A stretch of DNA of 64,000 nucleotides, taken from the NCBI RefSeq assembly GCF_024706985.1, contig NZ_JAMCCX010000050.1:109256-173255 (forward strand), given 5' to 3'. Source of the stretch: Alicyclobacillus sp. SP_1. Its GTDB lineage: Bacteria; Bacillota; Bacilli; Alicyclobacillales; Alicyclobacillaceae. Position 1 is the first letter of the stretch; each line of letters opens with the position of its first letter. A model generated the notes under the pieces. It had not been told where the DNA came from. It made no database searches and saw only the letters and a program-made list of their open reading frames with translations. Position numbers and translations under genes: made by a program. Shown here one piece after another: positions 8,059-18,067 of the stretch.

Positions 8059-9279
8059 TCAGTCGATGCTTTGACCTATCGTCTCACGCCCCAGTATCAA
8101 GACAACAAGGAAACCGACCAGTGTGACTGCAAAGAAGAGACCAAAAATGATGGGAAAACCTACGCTGTGGGCAATCATCAATCCCGTGACAAATGGGGCC
8201 ACAATGGCACCAATGCGGCCAAAACCAGCGGCCCATCCCATCCCTGATGCTCTCGCTTGCACGGGGAATTGTTCGACGGTAAAGACGTATGTGGACGCGA
8301 ATGCAGCGAGCATGAAGAAAGACAATAGCAGTCCAAAAATTAGCAATGAAGCGGTCGAGTGCGCAAAACCAAAACCGAGAGCCGAGCCAGCAGCGAGGAG
8401 CATAGACGGAACCAGCGTCCACTTCCGCCCAATCTTTTCCACGAGCCAAGCTGCTACTAGATAGCCCGGCACTTCTGCGAGAGTCATGATTAGAACATAT
8501 CCAATGGAGTTTACCAAGGAGTATCCGTGCAATGCCATTACGGACGGAAGCCAGAGAAACATGCCATAAAATGCGAAATTCATCACAAACCAGAGAACCC
8601 AGGTTACGACGGACTGTTTTGCGAGGCCTTTACTCCAGATAAGACGGAAGGATTCTCCCATCGACAGGCGCTTCTGAATCGACCGGTATTTTGGTGTCTC
8701 TGGCAAACTCCTGCGCAGAACCAACGTGTACAGTGCCGGAATGGCACCAATTAAAAAGACAATTCGCCAACCCCAGGTCGGCAAGACGAAGAACGAGATG
8801 AGGGCTGCGACAATCGAGCCGAATGCATAAAACATTTCGAGAAAAATGGTACGTCTGGCGCGTACTGCCTCTGGCGACATTTCCAGCACATATGTTGTGG
8901 CCACCGGCAATTCACCACCGAGACCAAGTCCGACAAAGAAACGTAGCACGAGAAATACGGCGATACCCATGGCCAGGGCGGACAAGCCTGTTGCAAGACT
9001 GTATACCAGAAGCGTGATGAGAAAGATGGATTTGCGGCCGAATCGGTCCGCGAACGCTCCGGCTAATGCGGAACCGACCGCCATTCCGACAAAGGACATA
9101 CTGCCGACAATACCAGTCATCGTCGCAGACATGTGCCAGACTCGAGCCAAGGACACCAACACGTAAGACAGAAGACCGATATCCATAGCGTCAAACAGCA
9201 GTCCTAACCCGGAAGCGACGATGACTCTCTGCGCGCTTGGCGCGCCGCGGCCAACTGCATTGGCTGTGGAGCTTTGCAC
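8059..9279 (-). CDS. MFS transporter of the aromatic acid/niacin (NaiP/YceI-like) type
   Basis: A 12-helix proton-coupled inner-membrane transporter. Features include the helix-1 signature FDAMDIGLLSYVL, the loop 2-3 motif GAFADRFGRKS, the RFFVGLGLGGELPVA helix-4/5 motif, LPETPKYR before the central loop, and the second-half equivalents WLVEKIGRKW and EQFPVQARASGMG. The length of 406 residues is normal. These motifs place it in the sugar/aromatic-acid:H+ symporter branch, which includes B. subtilis NaiP/YceI, but substrate cannot be read from sequence. It starts at GTG with AAGGAGAGG upstream and is divergent from addB. No metabolic partner gene adjoins it. Confidence 0.85.
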   Translation of the reverse strand: MQSSTANAVGRGAPSAQRVIVASGLGLLFDAMDIGLLSYVLVSLARVWHMSATMTGIVGSMSFVGMAVGSALAGAFADRFGRKSIFLITLLVYSLATGLSALAMGIAVFLVLRFFVGLGLGGELPVATTYVLEMSPEAVRARRTIFLEMFYAFGSIVAALISFFVLPTWGWRIVFLIGAIPALYTLVLRRSLPETPKYRSIQKRLSMGESFRLIWSKGLAKQSVVTWVLWFVMNFAFYGMFLWLPSVMALHGYSLVNSIGYVLIMTLAEVPGYLVAAWLVEKIGRKWTLVPSMLLAAGSALGFGFAHSTASLLIFGLLLSFFMLAAFASTYVFTVEQFPVQARASGMGWAAGFGRIGAIVAPFVTGLMIAHSVGFPIIFGLFFAVTLVGFLVVLILGRETIGQSID

Positions 9280-9490
9280 GGTGGACCTCTCCTTTTGGTG
9301 AGTTTCTCGCGGGCGGGCGATAAATCGCCGAAACCCTTAAAATTGTGGATAATCCGTCTATATGCCGCCCGGGATGATTCGGTTCCTAAAGTGGAGAGAG
9401 GGATTTTGATGAGGGTAACGAATTTTCCCAAGGACAGTCCATGGGCGGGACAGGTGCGACACACGGTTCGATGAGGAGATGCGAAGAGAA

Positions 9491-12400
9491 ATGGGGAAAG
9501 CGGAAATTTGGGTGGGTCCGAGCGGCTCAGAAAAGTCGCAAACGATTGCACGAGAGATTCGACAAGCATCACTGCAACAGCCGTTTGGCCCTCCAATATA
9601 CTGGGTGACACCGGCAAGTATTGCTTTTTCTGTAGAAAAGCGATTGCTTTCATGGCTTCCCTCAACCATTCGGGTGCAAGTTTTGCCGCTTGAGAGATTT
9701 GCAGAACAAATTCTTCTTCAAAGCGGTCAGGTTCTGCCTGAACTTAATCGGACCGGCAAGCGGTTTCTACTCGGACAAGTCTTCGAAGAAGTTGCTCCGA
9801 AACTCTCTGTATTGAAGCGAAAACGGCCATCGGTCTCTTTTTTAGACAGTATTCTTGAGGCATTTGAGGAGTTTGCGAACTATGCCGTTCCGGAAGAACA
9901 ACTGCAGACGATTGTGGAGTCGGCGCCCAGTGTTGCAGAATTGGTGCGGTTCTTGGACTCTCCGGGAACTTCCGAGGATGTGCGCCGTATGTCGAAAGTG
10001 CGCGACTTGGCTCTGCTCTATCTGTCGTACCAATCCAAACTACGCATTGCACAGTGGAGAGATGCATCGCAAGTGGTGGCCGATGCCAGTCTGCATCTGA
10101 AATCTTCAACCGTGCTCGACAGTGCGACCGTCTATTTCGACGGTTTCGTGGAGTTGCCGTCGACGGGTTTATTCTTTGTGAAGAGTGTCGCAGAGGCAGC
10201 AGCGCGAACGGTGGTCACGGTGCGCGCCAATCGGGATGTTATTCAGCATCCTGAGTTTCAATTCTGGTGTGGAGAATACCATGCAAAGCGGGTTTCACCC
10301 TACTCTGTGGTCGAATGTGTCGAACGAATGCGAACTGAGCGTGCCGACCTCTATGCCAGCGGACTGAGGTTATTTGCGAATTTAGAACAAATGTTCACAA
10401 ATGCTACCACTCGATGGTTTTTTCGTTCCGGTACAGAGTGGGACGCCAGTTGCCGTCCGCAACTGGTAGTGAGCGCAAATCCATTCGATGAAGTGGAAAA
10501 TGCCGCACGATATATCTTTGCCCTGCACGTTCGTAAACGAGTGCCGTATGACCAGGTGATGGTCGTGGTGCCGTCTATTGAAGAATATCGTCCACACATC
10601 GAAGAACTTTTTCGTGAACTAGACATTCCGATGTATTTGGAGGAATTTCCATCTCTGGCTACCCATCCTTTAGCTCGTTTCTTGTTGTCGGTGTTGCGCG
10701 TAGTTCGAGACGACTTCTCACTGAATGCCATGAGGTGTCTCGGGCCATCGCCGTTTCTTCAAATGGCAGACGCCGAGTGGGATGAACTAATACTTTACGC
10801 TGAGCGGCATGAATTGTCCGGACGGGTAACGTGGTTGGGAAAAGAGGCGTGGTCTTATGCTTTGCGGGCGCTGGACACGGATGCCGGGCAGGATGTTCTG
10901 GACAGAGCGGTCGCGGAGGACCGGCGTATCGAGCGTGTCCGACAGAGTCTGGTTGGGCTGTTGTTGCCATTTGTCGAGAGTATGGAGGAAGACTTGTCCA
11001 TAGAGGTCTTTTCGAATGCTGTCTGGTCTTTATTTGAGTCAGCGCGTGCACCTGGCATCATGGCGGAATGGATCGTCGATGCGGGTGGGCAAGGCGGACC
11101 GCAAAGTGCAAGTCGTCACGAGCAAGCATGGGATAAAATTGTCGCATTATTAGATAATCTTTCCCAAATTGGAGCTTCCCAATCCATTTCCCGAGATATC
11201 CTCTTTCAAATCGTTGTCGAAGACATTCAGCAGGAGACCGTAGCCAGCGTTCCTGCAGGGCTTTCTCAAGTGACAGTGACTACGGTCTCGCGAGTTGCAG
11301 GGATGCAGTCTGAATTCCTGATGGTCCTCGGTGCAATTGATGGAAGTCTGCCGAAACACGTGCGGCGCACCGTGCTCTTCGATGAAGACGATCGGGAGTG
11401 GTTTTGGAATAATTTATACATTCGAATCGGTCTGTCTGAGGAAGAGTTGCGGATGGACGAAGAAGAGCATGTTCTGGAGTTGCTGAAAATGCGAGGTTCC
11501 CAGGTCATCTTGTCTGTTCCCCGCGTCAGCGGGGACGGGCGCGAGACGCGACTATCGACTTTTGTTCAGCGACATCTGTCGACGTGGTCACGCATACCAG
11601 AAAAGGCATCCCATGAACTGTCTCAGCGGATGGACGGTGATTTAGAACTTCAGGATTTTTCAAGTCTATCGGTTTCGGACGGAAAGTTGACGATTACCTC
11701 CGCCGTGGCCACGCGTTGGCTCGTACAGTCGCTGCGCGACGTGGTCGAAATGAAATCTGCACGGTATTTTGCGCCGCTCATGAAAGCCGTTCATACGGAC
11801 GCTGGTTTTCGCCAACTGGCGTTGCCCTCCTTGCAAGGATTCCTACACCGAGTAGAGCGAGAGGCTTTACCGGCCGATTTGGCTGAGAAAATGTATGGAG
11901 AAGTACTCAGTACGAGCGTTCATTTGCTAGAAGACTATTACAGTTGTCCGTACCGTCACTTTTTGCGAAAAGGACTCGCCATTTCTGAGACGTCGCCTGT
12001 TTGGCAAGCGAGTCGCGAGCGCGGAATTTTGATGCACGAGACTTTGGCGACGTTCGCTCGTTACTATATAGAACGGCCCGACCAGTGGTTTCGATTGTCC
12101 GAGCCAGAGGCGGTGCGGCAGATGCGGTCTGCACTGGATGAGACGCTGCTTCAGTCGCGGTTTCAACGCTTTGCGAACTCCCCCACTCGCCGGATGGAAG
12201 TAGCGAATACTGCGAGGCTACTGGACTTTATTGCTACAGTACAAGCAAACCATGCGCAGAACAGCGCCTTTATTCCGTCACTGGTTGAGGTGTCCTTTGG
12301 TTTGGAAGGAGACTCGCGTCAACACTTTCCAGCTTGGACGGTAAGCGATGCAACGGGCCGCGCGGTACGTGTGCGCGGTCGCGTCGACCGCATTGACGTA

Positions 12401-13054
12401 CACTCAAGTCTCCCGATGTTTCGCGTTATCGATTACAAGAGTAGGTCGCGGCCTTTGGATTTGACTCGCATGTTTTATGGACTCCAAGTGCAACTTCCTT
12501 TGTACGCAAACGCTTTAACAGAACTATCACCCGACTGGGGAGGACGTTCTCTGGAGGCCGTGGCGCTTCAATATTTCCCAATATCTCTGTCACCCACGTT
12601 AGAATTGGCGCCGCCTACAGAGGCTGAGAGTCGGGCTCTCGTGCGCAAGCAACTTCGTCCTTCCGGCCTTGTACTCCAGCGTGCATCCGTCGTGGAGGGG
12701 CTTGATGCGCGGCTTAGCCAGGGCCAAGAGAGCGACTTGTATGCGCCGTTCTACAACAAAGACGGCGAGTGGGCCAAGAATGCGCCAGTGGTTTCCAACT
12801 CGGATTGGAAGATGATTCAGCGAAAATCGGTCGAACATGTTCAGAATTACAGCGATGCCGTTCGCAGTGGTGATATAGCCGTCGCTCCATATCGCTTAAA
12901 GAACGGAGAGATGCCCTGCCATACCTGTGACTTTCAAGCAGTGTGTCATTTTGACATAAAGCACCATGCGCCACTCGCGCGGCGCTTGCAGCCAGTGACG
13001 AAAAATCAGTTTTATTCGCGAACAGAGTTTTCAGAGCGGGAGGTGACGGAATGA
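9491..13054 (+). CDS. addB: ATP-dependent helicase/deoxyribonuclease subunit AddB
   Basis: The B subunit of the AddAB helicase-nuclease, which resects double-strand breaks and recognises Chi. It is about 1,187 residues, typical for AddB. The C-terminal RecB-type nuclease is visible as GRVDRIDV followed by VIDYKSRSR. The iron-sulfur cluster cysteines are present: one in YYSCPYRHFLRKGL (about residue 820) and three in PCHTCDFQAVC near the end. The N-terminal Walker A is degenerate, GPSGSEKS, with glutamate in place of the glycine before the lysine. An ATG at 9479 directly abuts the ribosome-binding site, so ATG 9491 is preferred, though weakly. The end overlaps addA by 4 bp. Confidence 0.95.
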   Translation: MGKAEIWVGPSGSEKSQTIAREIRQASLQQPFGPPIYWVTPASIAFSVEKRLLSWLPSTIRVQVLPLERFAEQILLQSGQVLPELNRTGKRFLLGQVFEEVAPKLSVLKRKRPSVSFLDSILEAFEEFANYAVPEEQLQTIVESAPSVAELVRFLDSPGTSEDVRRMSKVRDLALLYLSYQSKLRIAQWRDASQVVADASLHLKSSTVLDSATVYFDGFVELPSTGLFFVKSVAEAAARTVVTVRANRDVIQHPEFQFWCGEYHAKRVSPYSVVECVERMRTERADLYASGLRLFANLEQMFTNATTRWFFRSGTEWDASCRPQLVVSANPFDEVENAARYIFALHVRKRVPYDQVMVVVPSIEEYRPHIEELFRELDIPMYLEEFPSLATHPLARFLLSVLRVVRDDFSLNAMRCLGPSPFLQMADAEWDELILYAERHELSGRVTWLGKEAWSYALRALDTDAGQDVLDRAVAEDRRIERVRQSLVGLLLPFVESMEEDLSIEVFSNAVWSLFESARAPGIMAEWIVDAGGQGGPQSASRHEQAWDKIVALLDNLSQIGASQSISRDILFQIVVEDIQQETVASVPAGLSQVTVTTVSRVAGMQSEFLMVLGAIDGSLPKHVRRTVLFDEDDREWFWNNLYIRIGLSEEELRMDEEEHVLELLKMRGSQVILSVPRVSGDGRETRLSTFVQRHLSTWSRIPEKASHELSQRMDGDLELQDFSSLSVSDGKLTITSAVATRWLVQSLRDVVEMKSARYFAPLMKAVHTDAGFRQLALPSLQGFLHRVEREALPADLAEKMYGEVLSTSVHLLEDYYSCPYRHFLRKGLAISETSPVWQASRERGILMHETLATFARYYIERPDQWFRLSEPEAVRQMRSALDETLLQSRFQRFANSPTRRMEVANTARLLDFIATVQANHAQNSAFIPSLVEVSFGLEGDSRQHFPAWTVSDATGRAVRVRGRVDRIDVHSSLPMFRVIDYKSRSRPLDLTRMFYGLQVQLPLYANALTELSPDWGGRSLEAVALQYFPISLSPTLELAPPTEAESRALVRKQLRPSGLVLQRASVVEGLDARLSQGQESDLYAPFYNKDGEWAKNAPVVSNSDWKMIQRKSVEHVQNYSDAVRSGDIAVAPYRLKNGEMPCHTCDFQAVCHFDIKHHAPLARRLQPVTKNQFYSRTEFSEREVTE

Positions 13055-16000
13055 GGAGCTATCGACCCACACATTATTCGGAGACGCAGCGCATGGCCAT
13101 GGATACGTGTGGCATGGACGTACTCGTGTCGGCAGGAGCGGGGTCAGGAAAGACATCGGTATTGGTCGAGCGAGTCGTGACGTGCTTGTTTCGTGAGATA
13201 CCGGTCGACATCGACCGGATGCTTATTGTCACGTTCACGGAGGCCGCTGCGGCCGAAATGAGAGAGCGCATTCTCACGCGCCTGACGGAAGTTCGGAGCA
13301 TGGCCTGGGCGGCTTCCGATGAAGAGGCGCTGCGACGCGTAGACAGAGTTTTTAGCTTGTTTGACCGCGCCCAGATTTCCACTCTACACGCCTTTTGCAT
13401 GGATGTTGTACGTAGGCATTTTCTCTTTCTCGGCCTCAATCCCGACCTGCGCCTGATGGACGACGCAGAGCAGTCTGCCATGCGCCGACACGTGGCGGCC
13501 CAAACGGTGGCGGCTGCTTTTGATGATGACCAAACCGCGCTGATGCTGGTTGCCGACGCGCTTCATGTGCGTTCGGAGGACATCGGTGACCTACTTCTGC
13601 GGCTCGATGAATTTGCTGGTAGCCAGCCCAATCCTACCGCCTGGCTGCAGTCGGCAGCCAGTACGTTTGGAGCGGCGGATCGTCTCTCCAGTGAACCATG
13701 GTATGCGGACTTTCTCCACTTTATAGAAGACCGAGTGTCGTTTGTCCGGCAGCTTTTCGACGAAGCGCTCCATCTCGCGGCACAGAACTCACTGTTAGAC
13801 CCTTATCATCGGTCGCTTGCGCAGGGATGCACACTTCTGGAGGACGTCTTCACTGCGCTGTCCGAGGGTAATCTCCCGAAAATGGTTGCAGCGATTCATC
13901 GCGTTGTGGCAGAGAAAGGTAGGCCTGTGGTACGCGGTGAAGTGGAAGGAAAGGCGGAAGTTCAGCGGCTTCGAACGGAGGCCTATCACGAGCTTACCGA
14001 TTTAAATTTAATTTTATCTCGCGGAGAACTCGCTCTACATGCCGATGTCCTCGAATTACGACGGCCAGTTCAAACTGTGTTGAATCTTGTTCAAAGCTTT
14101 CGGGACTCGTTTCAGGATATGAAAAAGTCGCGTTCGCTGCTCGATTTTTCAGATTTGGAGCACTTTGCCCATCGTGTTCTCAGCGACGCTAGTACCGGAG
14201 AGGCAGAGCGGCTGCGAGCGCGGTTTGAAGAGATTTTTGTGGACGAGTATCAGGACACCAGTCCGATTCAGGCGACGCTGCTCAATTCTTTCCGGCGTCC
14301 GCAGGGAAATTTGTTTCTCGTCGGAGATGTCAAACAGAGCATTTATCGTTTTCGCATGGCCGAACCGACTTTGTTTTTGAATGCTTACGAAACCTTGGGA
14401 GTCACTCGTCCAGGGACAGTTATTCCATTGTCAGACAATTATCGCAGTCGGCGAGAGGTCGTCGATTGCATCAATTGGCTGTTTGAATACCTGTTTCAAT
14501 ACGAGACGGTCGGCTACGTCTACGATGAGCGCGCCAAGATGAACGTCAGCGCTCCTTATCAGACTGGTCAAGGCTCCGTCCAGTTGCACCTCTTAGACGG
14601 CAGGATGGAGGAGGTAGATGCGGTCGATCCGCCATTGATAGAGACCTACGAGGATATGACTTCGTTTGAGAGGGAAGCCAATTGGCTGGCAGACCGTGTC
14701 TTCGAAGCCCTCGGTCATGGAGAACAGCCTCCTTTGCAGGTTTGGGACAAAGCCATCAAGTCCATGCGCGATGCTAAGCCTTCCGACATCGTCATTTTGT
14801 TGCGGTCGATGCAGGGCAAAGCAGATGTGGTTCTGGAGGCTCTGCGTGCCCGCGGTATTGCCGCAGAAGCAAAAACATCGGGCGGTTTTTACCAATCTCT
14901 TGAGATTCGTTGGTGCTTTTCACTGATGGGTGTTCTTTCAAATCCCCGGCGAGACCTCGACTTCGTCACGCTCATGCGGTCTCCTTTGGGTGGGTTTACA
15001 GATGTACAAATCGCGACTCTCCGCACCTTCGCTAAAGGCCCATTCATTGAGGTGCTGCGGAAAGTGGTGCGGTCGGCGGTGCGTTCGGACAAACTTTCAG
15101 AGGATGGGGCATCCCTACATCCATCCCTTGGCAATCCCGATGCACTGCGCTCATTCGCCACGTTTCTGGAGCGGTTGGAGCGCTGGCGAGTTATGGCCCG
15201 CGAACGTACTGCAGGCGAGACATTGCGACAGATATTTGCGGAGATGCAATATCTCGACTACGTGACGGCCATGCCCGGTGGTACGCTTCGACGAGCCAAC
15301 GTGAGACGCTTGCTGGAGCGGGCAGATGCCTTGGATTCGTCAGACAAAGGGGGGCTAGTCGCTTTTTTACTGACGGAGGAAGCACTCATGGAGTCGGCTA
15401 CTCTGATTGGAGAGGCGAGAGATGTGGGAGATGAGAATGCCCCCGTTCGTGTGATGTCTGTGCATGCGAGTAAGGGATTGGAGTTTCCCATCGTCTATTT
15501 GCCGGACCTCGGACGGGCCTTTCGGCGTGAAGGCTCCAAACAGAACATTCTCATTCATCGTGAGCTCGGAATGGGGCCGAATTTTTCCAATCCGCAACAC
15601 AACCAACGCTGGCGGACGGCGATAGCCTTAGCTATTGCGACTCGCGAAGATGCCGACGCCTTGGCGGAAGAGGCGCGCATTTTGTATGTTGCGATGACGC
15701 GGGCGAAAGAGCATCTGATTATGAGCGGATCGTCCAGAGATTGGCAGCGCATTGCGGCGCGCCAGCTGGCAGGCACCTCGGTTTCAGGAGGAATGACGGG
15801 GACGCTTTTTCGGAGCAGTCGGTCCATGATGGATTGGCTGCTCCGGGCGTTGTCTTCAACGAAAGAGGGATTTGCTTGGTTGGAGCGCGTGGCGGACGGG
15901 TGCAGTGAGGGGCAAGTTGCCGTTCGAGCCATGGATGTGTCCTTGTGGCTCATGAAAGATATCGCCAACGCGGTGCCCGCCCGGGACATGGCGGCGGATT

Positions 16001-16872
16001 CGTCCGACGCCAAGGCTGAGTGGGTAGTTTCAGATATTCCGCAATTTCTCGAACGCATGTCGCAGCGCATTGAGGATAGTCAAGGACGAAATCAGCTATC
16101 ATTAGAGATTTTTCGACCGCTATCGAGGCCATCGATTCCGGCCAAAGTCTCTGCAACAGAACTTCGGCGCTTGTGGGTCGCTGCCAAAACGCCCGGCACC
16201 GCCGTGAAAAATGCGGAAGATGCCAAGGAATTTCAACCGAGCCAGAGAGCTACGGAACGTCTGCTGACGATACCAGCGTTTGTGGACAGTGGCCAAATGG
16301 CAGGCAAGCAACGGGGTAGCGTGATGCACCGGATTTTTCAGCATTTGCCACTCAGTGTGGAACCTACGCAGGATAGTGTGACCGACGCTCTGTGGCAACT
16401 CTGTGAAGCGGGTCAAGTTCGCCGAGACGATCTCTCGAAAGTCGACACGGAACTTTTGATAGGATGGTTAACATCCGACTTGGCAAGCAGAGTTCGCAGT
16501 GCCCGTCGCATTTGGCGGGAACAGCCCTTCTTTTCGCGACTGATGGTTCCCCACGATGCTGTGCAGAGTGACCGTACAGACGTGCGAATGGACAACCACT
16601 CGCGATTTGTCACGTTGCAAGGTGTCATAGACGTACTTGCAGAAGAGGAACGTGGCTTTTTAGTGGTCGATTTTAAGACGGATGCGGTGTACAACTCAGA
16701 TGTGAAGAAGCTTACTCAGGAGTATGAGGCTCAGATTGCAGCGTATCGACAAGTGGTCGAGTCGCTCGCACCAGGAAGACCTGTCTCTGCTTTTCTGTAT
16801 TTTGTAGAGGTCGGCCAAGCCGTTGAAGTCGGTCGAGTGCCTTTAGAATTGCTGTTTCAACCGGGGGGTTGA
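13051..16872 (+). CDS. addA: ATP-dependent helicase/nuclease subunit AddA
   Basis: The motor subunit of AddAB: a UvrD-like 3'-5' helicase fused to a RecB-family nuclease. In order are Walker A AGAGSGKTS (about residues 28-36), TFTEAAAAEM, STLHAFCMDVVRRHF, Walker B FVDEYQDTSP, LVGDVKQSIYRFR, VMSVHASKGLEFPIVYL and LYVAMTRAKEHL. The C-terminal nuclease shows LQGVIDVLAEE then LVVDFKTDAV. The 1,273-residue length is normal and all helicase motifs look intact. The ATGA overlap with addB indicates translational coupling and subunit balance. Confidence 0.97.
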   Translation: MRSYRPTHYSETQRMAMDTCGMDVLVSAGAGSGKTSVLVERVVTCLFREIPVDIDRMLIVTFTEAAAAEMRERILTRLTEVRSMAWAASDEEALRRVDRVFSLFDRAQISTLHAFCMDVVRRHFLFLGLNPDLRLMDDAEQSAMRRHVAAQTVAAAFDDDQTALMLVADALHVRSEDIGDLLLRLDEFAGSQPNPTAWLQSAASTFGAADRLSSEPWYADFLHFIEDRVSFVRQLFDEALHLAAQNSLLDPYHRSLAQGCTLLEDVFTALSEGNLPKMVAAIHRVVAEKGRPVVRGEVEGKAEVQRLRTEAYHELTDLNLILSRGELALHADVLELRRPVQTVLNLVQSFRDSFQDMKKSRSLLDFSDLEHFAHRVLSDASTGEAERLRARFEEIFVDEYQDTSPIQATLLNSFRRPQGNLFLVGDVKQSIYRFRMAEPTLFLNAYETLGVTRPGTVIPLSDNYRSRREVVDCINWLFEYLFQYETVGYVYDERAKMNVSAPYQTGQGSVQLHLLDGRMEEVDAVDPPLIETYEDMTSFEREANWLADRVFEALGHGEQPPLQVWDKAIKSMRDAKPSDIVILLRSMQGKADVVLEALRARGIAAEAKTSGGFYQSLEIRWCFSLMGVLSNPRRDLDFVTLMRSPLGGFTDVQIATLRTFAKGPFIEVLRKVVRSAVRSDKLSEDGASLHPSLGNPDALRSFATFLERLERWRVMARERTAGETLRQIFAEMQYLDYVTAMPGGTLRRANVRRLLERADALDSSDKGGLVAFLLTEEALMESATLIGEARDVGDENAPVRVMSVHASKGLEFPIVYLPDLGRAFRREGSKQNILIHRELGMGPNFSNPQHNQRWRTAIALAIATREDADALAEEARILYVAMTRAKEHLIMSGSSRDWQRIAARQLAGTSVSGGMTGTLFRSSRSMMDWLLRALSSTKEGFAWLERVADGCSEGQVAVRAMDVSLWLMKDIANAVPARDMAADSSDAKAEWVVSDIPQFLERMSQRIEDSQGRNQLSLEIFRPLSRPSIPAKVSATELRRLWVAAKTPGTAVKNAEDAKEFQPSQRATERLLTIPAFVDSGQMAGKQRGSVMHRIFQHLPLSVEPTQDSVTDALWQLCEAGQVRRDDLSKVDTELLIGWLTSDLASRVRSARRIWREQPFFSRLMVPHDAVQSDRTDVRMDNHSRFVTLQGVIDVLAEEERGFLVVDFKTDAVYNSDVKKLTQEYEAQIAAYRQVVESLAPGRPVSAFLYFVEVGQAVEVGRVPLELLFQPGG

Positions 16873-16935
16873 ACCAATCGGGTGGATGGGGGAAGAAAGG
16901 CTGGGTCAACTGCACTCTATGTCGCCTCAGCCACG

Positions 16936-16976
16936 TCCTTGGGGCCGATGGCAGTGTTCACCAACCGCCCCAAGGA
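16936..16976. terminator. inverted repeat between convergent addA and galU
   Basis: TCCTTGGGGC (16936-16945) and GCCCCAAGGA (16967-16976) are perfect complements separated by 21 nt. The position between two gene ends suggests a shared terminator, but the loop is large and no T-run follows on either strand. Confidence 0.35.
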
Positions 16977-16982
16977 ACTTGA

Positions 16983-17876
16983 TTAAAATGCTGCTAAGTG
17001 CGTTCGAATGTGCTCGTTCTTTTGTAATTCGTCTAAGATGTTTTCTGCCAACTTGCTGTCGTCCATCGCAAAGGACAGATTGGCTATCAACCAACCTTCC
17101 AAATTACCAATGTCGTGCCGCCGGCCGGTAAATGCGAATGCGTCCACGCGACCGTCTCGGGCGAGTACTTCGATGGCATCTGTGAGTTGTAATTCTCCTC
17201 CATGGCCGAGTGGAGTTTTCTCCAATGCTTCAAAGATATTGGGAGGCAGGATGTAGCGTCCGAGCACCGCCAAGTTGGAAGGTGCTTCCGACTCAAGCGG
17301 TTTCTCGACGACCGTTGCGACCGGTACGCGTGACCCAGTCCCGAGTGCGCCAAGGGGTTGCACAATGCCGTATTTGGATACGTCTTTCTGAGGCACGTGT
17401 TGAACACCCAAGAGGACTCGCGTAGGGTCCTCGTACTCTTCAATCAATTGAGCTGTGACTGGAACGGTCGACTGAATAATGTCGTCTCCGAGCAGGACGG
17501 CAAAAGGTTCGTTGGCGATGAAAGACTTGGCGCAGAGGATAGCATGCCCCAATCCCAAAGGGGTTTTTTGACGCACATAGTGGATGTCCACCATGTCCGA
17601 AATTTTTTTGACCTCGGTCAACATACTCGCTTTTCGATTTTGTTCTAAGTGAAACTCGAGTTCTGGAGAGCGGTCGAAATGGTCTTCAATCGCTTTTTTT
17701 GTTCGCCCCGTAATGAGCAGAATCTCTTCGATACCCGCGTAGACTGCTTCCTCTACAATATACTGAATACACGGCTTGTTCAGGATGGGGAGCATTTCTT
17801 TAGGCACAGCTTTAGTTGCTGGAAGCATTCTCGTTCCAAAGCCGGCGGCAGGAATGACGGCTTTTCGCACCTTCAC
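16983..17876 (-). CDS. galU: UTP-glucose-1-phosphate uridylyltransferase GalU/GtaB
   Basis: Makes UDP-glucose for glycolipids, teichoic acid glucosylation and polysaccharides. The nucleotidyltransferase signature is plain: AVIPAAGFGTRMLPATKA, KEMLPILNKP, LLGDDI, KYGIVQP, VEKP and the C-terminal TGRRHDIGN. A GTG at 17876 with GGAGG ten bases upstream gives 297 residues, matching GtaB (about 292). The open frame continues 13 codons further upstream, but that segment has no family similarity. It is convergent with addA. Confidence 0.95.
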   Translation of the reverse strand: MKVRKAVIPAAGFGTRMLPATKAVPKEMLPILNKPCIQYIVEEAVYAGIEEILLITGRTKKAIEDHFDRSPELEFHLEQNRKASMLTEVKKISDMVDIHYVRQKTPLGLGHAILCAKSFIANEPFAVLLGDDIIQSTVPVTAQLIEEYEDPTRVLLGVQHVPQKDVSKYGIVQPLGALGTGSRVPVATVVEKPLESEAPSNLAVLGRYILPPNIFEALEKTPLGHGGELQLTDAIEVLARDGRVDAFAFTGRRHDIGNLEGWLIANLSFAMDDSKLAENILDELQKNEHIRTHLAAF

Positions 17877-18067
17877 GCCTACGTCACCTCCATTTCCATA
17901 GCAGACAGGGTCCATTATACAACGACAATCTGCTCGTACCTATCTTTTCGGATATCAATTCCCTGTCTATATCCACAATTCGCGATGCATTTGCAGGATT
18001 CCTCTTTCTTTCACATGAACTTCCATGTGAAGACATTGCCATGGACATAGGCGTACCTCATGTAACT

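Noticed and set aside
16886..17131. Plus-strand frame after addA
   Set aside because: It overlaps the 3' end of galU antisense and shows no protein-like features.
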